A DNA stretch of 18,053 nt from Paraktedonobacter sp034437695 (lineage in GTDB: Bacteria; Chloroflexota; Ktedonobacteria; Ktedonobacterales; Ktedonobacteraceae): contig DAOTTJ010000462.1 of assembly GCA_034437695.1 (NCBI GenBank), forward strand, positions 1 to 18,053, written 5' to 3'. Both the position numbers and the translations under genes were made by a program. A model generated the notes under the pieces. That model saw nothing but the letters and a program-made list of their open reading frames with translations, searched no databases and was not told the DNA's origin. Below are positions 5,196 to 11,980 of the stretch, one piece after another; within the stretch, counting starts at the first letter, position 1; each line of letters opens with the position of its first letter.

Positions 5196-7607
5196 CTAGG
5201 CGAAGACCTCTGCGGGGAGAATGATTTTAATAGTAACCCCTTCGCCGGGGGCGCTGGTGATGGTCAGACTACCTCCGGCGATGGCCAGCAGGGCGCTGTG
5301 CGTCAGTAGACCTCCACCTGTTCCTGTGGTGGGGCTGGCGGCCGAGACGATGCCGACGCCATTGTCTGCGACTATGAGTTCGAAGCATTGCGCTGTTGGG
5401 TCCCAGGTGGCTTGTAGGGTGAGGTGCAGGTGGCGATGTACGTCGCTGCCGCGGGCGTGCCGGGCGGCGTTGCGCAGGGCTTCCTGGACGGCGGCCAGGA
5501 CGAGTTCGGCGATGGCTGGCGAGATACATTCGTCGATTGAGATCGCTGTCTCTTCAGAGATGTCCCAGGTAATTTCGTCGAAGGCGTTTTGAAAATCTTG
5601 TTCGAGCATGCTCTGTATGGCGTTGATTAGTCCATCGCGTTCCAGGCGGTGTGGCGCTCCTGGTGCGGTAGCTCGCATCATAGCGGCCAGGCGACGATGG
5701 GTGGCGCTGATCATGTTGATGGCTTCGTCTACGATCTGTTTGTGCGTCTCCTGCGAGCTGAGCGACTGCTCTGCGGCTGATTCGGGAGGAGACATCGAGC
5801 GTAGCATCTCAAGCTGTAGGAGCGCGAGGTGCATTTGCGGTAAAATCTCATCGTGGAGCACGCGGCGTTGCTGTGCTCCCAGGAGTTTTACATCGATGAC
5901 CTGGCGGCGCAGCAGATTGGCCACGGCCTGCATCGCTTCGTGGTCGCCCAGGGTGTCAAGAATGCGCTGACCGCAGGCCTGGGCGAGGTCCATGTCCTCG
6001 GCTGTGAATGCTCCGCCATCCTCACGTGGACCCAGGTAGAGGTTTGCCACGAGTCCACGTTCGTTGTAGATTGGCAAGATCCAGACGATGGCTGGCTGTT
6101 CGTTGACCAGGACGCGCACGCGCCGCGCGGGTTTTACATGCGCGTCTGCGTCCAGTTTGCGTCCTGGCGCTTCGCGATAGGCGGCTATCTCACCGGTATT
6201 TCCGCTGTGCATCCATGTGTTAGGGGCGAGTTCGGTGGGCCAGTTGTAGCTAAAGCTGCGTCGCACGTTCCCTGTGAGGATCGAGAGGTAGGCGAATTGG
6301 ACGATCAGCACGTCGTGGCAGAGGTGAAAGAAGAGGTATTCGAGGTCTTGCTCGGTTTTGTAGAGGTCTGTATTCAGCCAGTGACGCTGGCCAGTGCTGC
6401 GCACAAACGGACCGAGCATCGAGATATAGCGGTCGTGCGCGGTATAGCTACTCCAGGTAAAGAGTGCGTAGGCTCCGGTCGCCAGGCTGGTGATTAAGAG
6501 CAGTCCGCCCAGACTGCTGTGTGTCATGGCGATCAGCCATGCGATCAGGAGCGCGACCAGGGTAGCGACTATTACAATGCCGCGCCACTGTTCAAAGAAG
6601 CCGCGTCTGGCCAGGGGTCGCTCGATCAGGACTCCGTGGCGAACGACTGAATAGCCGATCAGCAGAATGACGATGGCCACTCCGCCGGTTGCCAGCATAT
6701 CGAGCAGGAGAAGGTTAAATGGTACGGGCGAACCGGACGGGAAGATGCTCTGCGGCGGTGTCAGCGAGGGCAGTGGCGTGCCATAGCCCAGCCAGTTGAT
6801 CATCGACCGCACGAACAGGACGCCCAGTGTCGTGGTCAGACTCACCATCAGCAACGCTGCCAGCAGGAGTCCGGGACGTGCCAGGTACCAGGAGAGTTCA
6901 GGCTCGTTTGGGAGTTCTACGTCGATCGGGTCGTCCCAGAACGCGTCCATCAGTTCGCGGTGGAGCAGCCAGCGGCGACCCGTGCTGCGACCGCTTAGGG
7001 TGCGCCAGAGGATTTTCAGCAGGCGGCTGATGCGGCGCGTGGTAAACCAGGGACCGATGGCGCAAAAAGTTACGTAGATCAGGAAAAGGATGGGGATCAG
7101 GACCAGCGGTGAGTAGAGGCCGTGTCCCATATCGTCGATCCCGTCGCTATACGACAGTAAGCGCAATACATTTGTATAGGTGAAGGTATTGCTATTCAGG
7201 ATCAGGAGCGTAAGCACGCTTAAACCGAGTATACCACTCAGGATGAGCAAGAAGGAACGACGGCGTCGCCAGTGCGAGTTAATGACTGCCGCGTAGTAGA
7301 GGCCGATGGCGAACCAGATATAAGGCACACCCAGCGCAGGTATCCAGATCATATGCCACCAGAAATCCAGCGAGAACAGCGAGGAGCTTGTAGTCAGTGG
7401 ACTGGAGATTAAGAGGGCGTGGATAAAGAAGAAGAGCGCCGAGAGTCCCAGTCCCAGAACGCCCAGGCGTACGATACCCGCGTGCCGGTCGCCATTCAGC
7501 CAGACCGTAAATGTCAGCCAGAGAAAGGCCACGAGGTTAAAGATGGAGAGGGCCAGGGCGGCCATCTGGAGCAGGTGTCCGAGGTCCAGCAAGGTTTGTA
7601 GCGGCAT
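5196..7607 (-). CDS. Membrane sensor histidine kinase (HisKA_3 type)
   Basis: An 803-aa sensor kinase. About nine hydrophobic segments span residues 10-390, with a large loop at about 190-245. A cytoplasmic region at about 410-555 looks GAF-like (LYLGPREDGGAFTAEDMDLAQACGQRI). The dimerisation helix carries LHDEILPQMH with phospho-acceptor His585. The ATPase domain shows the N box (QEALRNAARHA, 708-718), G1 (DNGVG, 748-752) and a G2 of the GTGGGL type (762-767). It autophosphorylates and passes phosphate to its partner regulator. The start follows the regulator's TGA by one base, and the AGAGGA ribosome binding site lies inside the regulator's last codons, so the pair is translationally coupled. 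The signal is unknown; the multi-TM input suggests a membrane-borne or hydrophobic cue. Confidence 0.95.
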   Translation of the reverse strand: MPLQTLLDLGHLLQMAALALSIFNLVAFLWLTFTVWLNGDRHAGIVRLGVLGLGLSALFFFIHALLISSPLTTSSSLFSLDFWWHMIWIPALGVPYIWFAIGLYYAAVINSHWRRRRSFLLILSGILGLSVLTLLILNSNTFTYTNVLRLLSYSDGIDDMGHGLYSPLVLIPILFLIYVTFCAIGPWFTTRRISRLLKILWRTLSGRSTGRRWLLHRELMDAFWDDPIDVELPNEPELSWYLARPGLLLAALLMVSLTTTLGVLFVRSMINWLGYGTPLPSLTPPQSIFPSGSPVPFNLLLLDMLATGGVAIVILLIGYSVVRHGVLIERPLARRGFFEQWRGIVIVATLVALLIAWLIAMTHSSLGGLLLITSLATGAYALFTWSSYTAHDRYISMLGPFVRSTGQRHWLNTDLYKTEQDLEYLFFHLCHDVLIVQFAYLSILTGNVRRSFSYNWPTELAPNTWMHSGNTGEIAAYREAPGRKLDADAHVKPARRVRVLVNEQPAIVWILPIYNERGLVANLYLGPREDGGAFTAEDMDLAQACGQRILDTLGDHEAMQAVANLLRRQVIDVKLLGAQQRRVLHDEILPQMHLALLQLEMLRSMSPPESAAEQSLSSQETHKQIVDEAINMISATHRRLAAMMRATAPGAPHRLERDGLINAIQSMLEQDFQNAFDEITWDISEETAISIDECISPAIAELVLAAVQEALRNAARHARGSDVHRHLHLTLQATWDPTAQCFELIVADNGVGIVSAASPTTGTGGGLLTHSALLAIAGGSLTITSAPGEGVTIKIILPAEVFA

Positions 7608-7608
7608 A

Positions 7609-8412
7609 TCAGTCCTCTTTGTACAGCGGCACCCATTCCCCGCGTCGATCCTGAATCAGCGCCACGCCGTCCTCGTCCCACATGATCATGCGGTTGAGAG
7701 AATAGATCAGCGTCGTGCGAGCGCGGGCGACCTTGTCGTCTACGGCGTTCTCGCTCAAACCCCAGGCGGCGTAGATGCGTCCGTTGGTGCGACTGACTGC
7801 ACGCTTGTCGTGAAGATTCAAGCGTGATGCGATCTGCTCGTTGGTCATGCCCTGCGCGACGAGTTCGGCCACTCGCAGCTCGTTCGGCTCCAGGAGCGCT
7901 CGCGGCGACTGCTCGTCGAGGTCGCGTACTTCCTGCACGCGGTCCTCTATCTCGGGATCAACCAGACTACGTCCGTTGATTGCATCGCGCAGAAGCGGCA
8001 AGAGCATGCTGGGCAGGAGGTAGTTGCTTTTGCGTACATAGGCATAGTGGGTGAGAATACCGGAAGCACGGAATTCGCGATAGTACTCGTCGTCGTCCTG
8101 GATCGAATAGAAGACGACGGGCATGCGTGGACGTTCCCGGCGAATCGCTACTGCCGAGGCCACGCCGCTCATCGCCTTGCGACCAGGCTGCGAGGTCTGG
8201 AGTTGCACATCCATTAAGATCACGTCGATATCCAGCTCTAGAGCCTGGGAAAGGGCCTCCTGACCCGTTGCAGCCTCGCCAGGTACCTGCACGGCTCCCG
8301 TCGCTTTGAGACCTTCGCTCAACGCTTTGCGCAGCGGTCCGTGGTCGTCGACCAGTAAGAGTTTTATCGCAGCCATAGGGTTTTGTTGTGCTCCTTTCAG
8401 AAACATTTTCAC
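7609..8412 (-). CDS. Response regulator with LuxR-like output, partner of the kinase
   Basis: A 267-aa regulator (counted from GTG 8412). The receiver domain (about 16-150) has Asp22-Asp23, phospho-acceptor Asp68, Ser103 and Lys128. The output region (about 173-225) has a LuxR-like helix-turn-helix (LEPNELRVAELVAQGMTNEQIASRL) but the recognition part (NLHDKRAVSRTNGRIYAAW) departs from the usual pattern, and about 40 residues follow it. Two starts compete. GTG 8412 has a strong GGGAGG 8 bases upstream, but the promoter at 8430-8438 would leave a leader of only about 11 nt. ATG 8376 fits the receiver-domain boundary, but its GGAG is 14 bases away. It is the first gene of a two-gene operon with the kinase. 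Confidence 0.92.
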   Translation of the reverse strand: MKMFLKGAQQNPMAAIKLLLVDDHGPLRKALSEGLKATGAVQVPGEAATGQEALSQALELDIDVILMDVQLQTSQPGRKAMSGVASAVAIRRERPRMPVVFYSIQDDDEYYREFRASGILTHYAYVRKSNYLLPSMLLPLLRDAINGRSLVDPEIEDRVQEVRDLDEQSPRALLEPNELRVAELVAQGMTNEQIASRLNLHDKRAVSRTNGRIYAAWGLSENAVDDKVARARTTLIYSLNRMIMWDEDGVALIQDRRGEWVPLYKED

Positions 8413-8429
8413 GCGCTTAACCTCCCTTC

Positions 8430-8438
8430 ATTATAGCA
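8430..8438 (-). promoter_or_regulatory. Extended -10 promoter of the regulator-kinase operon
   Basis: On the - strand the sequence reads TGCTATAAT, an extended -10 element with a perfect TATAAT; no clear -35 is seen, as is common with this type. The predicted transcript start (about 8423) falls at the ribosome binding site of the GTG start. Confidence 0.6.
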
Positions 8439-8511
8439 GTTTCCAGCGTGCTGGGAACGTCTCTGCGACCGTAAAGATTGCACACGGGAATGGTGTTCCA
8501 TTCAGGGAGCA

Positions 8512-8540
8512 GAGCGCCCCGAGGCTGGCTCAGGACGCTC
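8512..8540 (-). terminator. 12-bp hairpin after the tandem sedolisins
   Basis: Arms 8512-8523 and 8529-8540 with a 5-nt loop. In the - strand RNA the two non-Watson-Crick positions become G-U pairs, whereas in + strand RNA they would be A-C mismatches. So if the structure is used, it is used by the leftward transcript, 44 bases past the sedolisin stop. There is no T-run, so it may be a 3'-end stabiliser rather than a terminator. Confidence 0.5.
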
Positions 8541-8583
8541 CGCGTGCAAGGTATGTTTGCTCCTGGTAGGTTGGAATAGAGAG

Positions 8584-9942
8584 TTAACTTGCCGCTGCCT
8601 GGATCAGATCGGGCAGAAGTTTGTCGCCAACGGGAGCGCCCCAGCCGGTCACCGGGTCCCAGCCAGCCCCGGCCGGATAGCCCTGCACATTCACGCCACT
8701 TTGTTGAAAAGAGTTATTGCCGCTGGTGATATCGCGGTAATCCTGAGAGGCGTTACTGGAGAGGGCCACTGTATAGAGGGCCGGGTTGATAAAGCCGAGT
8801 GCGTGACCAGCCATCTGGTCGGCAACGGCGACAATCCCGGCCCAGATGGGCGTGGCTGCGCTGGTGCCGCCTATCGGGAGCCAGTGACCATTGTAGTAGA
8901 TCGCCATCGCGGTCTGGGGGTCGGCATTGGCTGCGATATCGGGGAGGCCGCGCCGTCCATTGAGCAGCTTCTGTACGCTAGCGGGTAGATTCTTTTGAAA
9001 ACTGGGGGTGCTAAAGAAAGTACTGAAGCCGCCGCCGCTGCCATTCCAGGCAGTCTCCTCGATATTGCTGGCCCCATTTGAGGTCAGGAGCGAAGTCCCG
9101 CCAACCGCAGTGACCCAGGGAACGTCGGCGGGAAAATTGACGATCGGTGTGGGCGAAATCTTGGTAGCTGCGATATCGCTATAGTCAGTTGCTCCGTGGT
9201 CGCCCGAGCCACTGACGATGGTCCAGCCGTCCAGCGTAGTAGCCTGCTGGTAAAAGGTAGTGAAGGCCTGGACCAACTGGCGGCCCGCCTGGTCGGCCAG
9301 GGTAGTTTCGGAGGCCACATAGCTTTGCGAAAAGACCTGACCCAGTCTATGCGCGACGGCGTACTGTTCCAACTGGAGAAACTCGGGTAGACCAATCGTT
9401 CCCTCGGTCTCATCGACCGGACTGGTGAGGACAACGATATTTGCGCCGGGAGCCAGCGCGTGAATGATCTCCACATCCAGTGTGGTCTCTGAGGCCCAGC
9501 CTGCCATATCCGAGTTGTAGGTGCCTGCTGGCGGGTTGCCCAGCGGTGCAAGGATGGTCAACTTGATCGCCGGCAGATTAAATTGTTTATCGAAGACATC
9601 CATATCCGGTTGCAAGGTGGGGCTTCCATAGGAGACGATATCCACCACAGTCTGACCCTTGCCGGTCATGCCCCGCTCGATCAGCGACTCCATGCTATAG
9701 GCGACGCGCAGCGCGTGCGGAGTTTTGCACTCGGTCGTCAGGTTCAAAGGAGCCGGACAAACATCCATTGCATTTGTCGCACTTGTAGGTATAGCAGCAG
9801 TGGTTGGTGTTACCGCAGGTGTGTGCGGCGTGGGAGTAGTACCCGTGCTGGTGCAGGCTGTAAATAGCAGCACCGTCAGTAAGAGCATGAGATGTGTATG
9901 GCATCTCCATCTACAGAAACGCGCAAAAATATGCATGTACAT
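8584..9942 (-). CDS. Sedolisin-like (S53) lipoprotein, second of a tandem pair
   Basis: A 452-aa secreted protease of the sedolisin family, subtilisin-fold serine-carboxyl peptidases active in acid. The signal peptide ends in a lipobox LFTAC with lipidated Cys30, then a Thr/Pro-rich linker of about 30 residues. Catalytic residues are in place: Glu152 and Asp156 (ETTLD), oxyanion Asp248 (SGDHGA) and Ser361 (GGTSAATP). The calcium-site segments DITSGNN and GWDPVTGWG close the domain. The usual propeptide of about 150 residues is absent. The family motif SxSWG is changed to SQSYV at 205-209, and the Glu that pairs with that Trp in kumamolisin is Val103, so specificity or activity may differ. It follows its paralogue by 26 bp and is probably co-transcribed. 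The ATG at 9936 is an alternative start; neither has a strong ribosome binding site. Confidence 0.92.
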   Translation of the reverse strand: MYMHIFARFCRWRCHTHLMLLLTVLLFTACTSTGTTPTPHTPAVTPTTAAIPTSATNAMDVCPAPLNLTTECKTPHALRVAYSMESLIERGMTGKGQTVVDIVSYGSPTLQPDMDVFDKQFNLPAIKLTILAPLGNPPAGTYNSDMAGWASETTLDVEIIHALAPGANIVVLTSPVDETEGTIGLPEFLQLEQYAVAHRLGQVFSQSYVASETTLADQAGRQLVQAFTTFYQQATTLDGWTIVSGSGDHGATDYSDIAATKISPTPIVNFPADVPWVTAVGGTSLLTSNGASNIEETAWNGSGGGFSTFFSTPSFQKNLPASVQKLLNGRRGLPDIAANADPQTAMAIYYNGHWLPIGGTSAATPIWAGIVAVADQMAGHALGFINPALYTVALSSNASQDYRDITSGNNSFQQSGVNVQGYPAGAGWDPVTGWGAPVGDKLLPDLIQAAAS

Positions 9943-9968
9943 TCACTTTCTCTCTAAGTCCCGGCTCT

Positions 9969-11288
9969 TCAGCTTTTACTGGCTGCGATCAGGTCCGGGA
10001 GTAGATTGGCCGCATTCGGGCTGCCCAGACCAGTGATCGCATCCCAACCGGTGACTGCGTCGTAGCCCTTGAGCTGCACGCTGCCGTTCGTGACTCCATT
10101 GTTGCCTACAGTGATATCGTGAAAGTCTTGCTGGTAGTGCGTGGTGCCAGCGATGGTGTAGAGAGCGGTATTGAGAAAACCGAGTGGGCGACCGGCCATC
10201 TGATTGGCGATTGCGGCCAGACCTGACCAGAGAGGTGCGCTAGCACTGGTGCCGCCTGCGGTGCTCCAGATGCCATTTTCATACATCGCGAGGCCGGTAT
10301 TTGGATCGGCATCGGCGGAGACATCGGGTACGCCGCGTTTATTTTGCAAGAGCGTCTGTACGCTGGCAGCCAGCGTTTTCTGATAGGTAGGTTGGGCAAA
10401 AAAAGCACTCAGGCCGCCGCCGCTGCTATCCCAGGCGGTCTCGTTGAACGAAGTTCCCTGGCGGCGGAGCGACGTGCCACCGACCGCAGTGATCCAGGGA
10501 TCATCGGCTGGAAAGCCGGTCGTGGGAGTTCTTGAGAATTGCGTCTCGCTCGTATCGGCATAGTCAGTCGCGCCATTGTCGCCCGACGAGGCAAAGATAG
10601 TCATGCCATCCTGCGTCGTGGCCTGTTTTAAAAGCGCGTCCCATTTCTGCACCTCAGTCTGCCCGGCGGCATCCTTCAGGGTCATCTCTGATGCGCCCCA
10701 GCTCAGTGAAATAATCTTGCCGAGATTTTTATCGATAGCGTATTGCAAGAGCTGACGAAATTCTGGCAGACCCTGTGTTCCCTCAGTTTCGGCCACCGGA
10801 CTGGTCAGCACCACAATATTCGCCGCCGGAGCCAGCGAGTGCATAATTTCCACATCCAGCGTCGTTTCGTCGCCCCAGCCTGGTCGATCGTTACGCGGAT
10901 CATAGGGTGCCTCATTGAGCGGGCTGATTTGCTGGATCGTAATCGCTGGCAGCCCGAACTGCTGGTCGAAAGTATCCATATCTTGTTGGAGCGTAGAGCT
11001 ACCAAAGGAGACGATATCGACGATAGTTTGTCCTTTGCCATCGTCGCCTTTCGTGATCAAAGAACTGACGCCATACGCGTCTCGCATGCTCTGGGGGGTC
11101 TGACAATTAACCGATCCCACCTGGGCCGGGCAGGTAGTCGTAGAGATAGAAGAGGTTGGTGATAGGCTCAAACCTGTGCTCACAGTAGATGTGGGGGTTA
11201 CCGTTGCTTTCGTCGTTGAAGAACTACAGGCGGCAACGAGCATACACAGCAGGCAGAGCGCAATGAGACAGCGTTTAGTCTGATACAT
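9969..11288 (-). CDS. Sedolisin-like (S53) lipoprotein, first of a tandem pair
   Basis: A 439-aa paralogue of the gene at 8584-9942, alike over the whole length. I chose ATG 11288 because a good lipoprotein signal starts there (basic MYQTKR, hydrophobic core, lipobox LVAAC with Cys21) and AGG lies 6 bases upstream; the open frame extends to 11390 without a sensible signal. A Ser/Thr-rich linker (22-55) leads to the catalytic domain with Glu141, Asp145, Asp237 and Ser348 (GGTSASAP). The SLSWG motif (194-198) is intact, unlike in the paralogue, but the Glu that contacts its Trp in kumamolisin is Val93. There is no propeptide. Calcium-site segments DITVGNN and GWDAITGLG are present. It acts outside the cell, tethered to the membrane, on unknown protein substrates. 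Confidence 0.93.
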   Translation of the reverse strand: MYQTKRCLIALCLLCMLVAACSSSTTKATVTPTSTVSTGLSLSPTSSISTTTCPAQVGSVNCQTPQSMRDAYGVSSLITKGDDGKGQTIVDIVSFGSSTLQQDMDTFDQQFGLPAITIQQISPLNEAPYDPRNDRPGWGDETTLDVEIMHSLAPAANIVVLTSPVAETEGTQGLPEFRQLLQYAIDKNLGKIISLSWGASEMTLKDAAGQTEVQKWDALLKQATTQDGMTIFASSGDNGATDYADTSETQFSRTPTTGFPADDPWITAVGGTSLRRQGTSFNETAWDSSGGGLSAFFAQPTYQKTLAASVQTLLQNKRGVPDVSADADPNTGLAMYENGIWSTAGGTSASAPLWSGLAAIANQMAGRPLGFLNTALYTIAGTTHYQQDFHDITVGNNGVTNGSVQLKGYDAVTGWDAITGLGSPNAANLLPDLIAASKS

Positions 11289-11560
11289 TTTAACCTGGGA
11301 CTTCTTATTCGCGGATGTATAACCCTCGGGGCTATGGTCACTAGACCGCACTGAAGAACAGTGGGTCGTGACCGGGATTGTTTCTCTCAAGAAAGACGGT
11401 TTTTATTATAGGCTATGTACAGTGTATAATGCCATCTCTAATTATAAGCGTATACGTTATCCTCCCCATCGGTCTGTAGAGCCGCTCGAACGGTTTTAAA
11501 GGGTGATATTCCAGGCAAAACAGCATCTGAGTGGAATCATTTGTCGGTTCTGTGAACACA

Positions 11561-11609
11561 GGATCGGGTTGGGAGCGTAGGGCCGCTGCCCCACGCTCCC
11601 AACCCATCC
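11561..11609. repeat. Very stable hairpin in the sedolisin regulatory region
   Basis: A 13-bp perfect GC-rich stem (11566-11578 with 11593-11605) continues inward past an A-C mismatch with 4 bp (GGGC/GCCC) to loop CGCT, and outward past a bulged C with 4 bp (GGAT/ATCC). That makes 21 base pairs in 49 bases. No T-run follows on either strand, so it is not an ordinary intrinsic terminator. Confidence 0.8.
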
Positions 11610-11684
11610 CAAAATCCTGGGGAGGGGGCGTAAGCCAGAGACTTGCAGCGAATGAAATAGCCCTGGTAAACTATCATTTTTAGC

Positions 11685-11713
11685 TTGACAAATGGCCATA
11701 GTCCAGCTACTAT
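11685..11713 (+). promoter_or_regulatory. Candidate promoter of the large sedolisin
   Basis: A consensus TTGACA at 11685-11690 is followed after 17 bases by TACTAT (4/6). Transcription near 11720 would leave a leader of about 260 nt before ATG 11981. Confidence 0.55.
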
Positions 11714-11980
11714 ATTATAGAGAGCTTTGTGTATTTGTTCTCTATTCTTGCCAAATGAGAGAACACTTCTCGCCTACTGCGAAGGAGAAGGCTTGCTCGT
11801 TCCTTTTTTCTTTCTTTCCCTCTTTGATGAGTTATGGGAAAAGTGTGCCGCTTCAGGCGCATTGATGGCCAATCTTGTAGTGTGCTTACGTGCAAATGTT
11901 TTGTTTCTGTAGCTGGTTTCTTTTATAAGGGAATCGGTGTAAGAGACTTTCAAGTGCGCATGCTGCGCATTGAGGTATTC

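Larger units (their letters stand above)
11289..11980. other. Divergent regulatory region between sedolisin genes
   Basis: This 690-bp region separates the leftward lipoprotein pair from the rightward large sedolisin. It holds AT-rich sequence with TATAAT-like boxes on both strands at 11405-11430, a very stable hairpin at 11561-11609, a promoter at 11685-11713 for the rightward gene, and a leader of about 260 nt with no clear structure. The reading frame of the rightward gene stays open back to 11834, but that part has no ribosome binding site and does not resemble a signal peptide. Confidence 0.6.

Noticed and set aside
5853..6497. Rightward 214-aa open frame inside the kinase gene
   Set aside because: It is antisense to a clear histidine kinase, has no family likeness, and reflects the base bias of the opposite strand.
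11834..11980. Upstream extension of the large sedolisin
   Set aside because: No ribosome binding site at 11834 and no signal peptide there; ATG 11981 has GAGG and starts a normal export signal.
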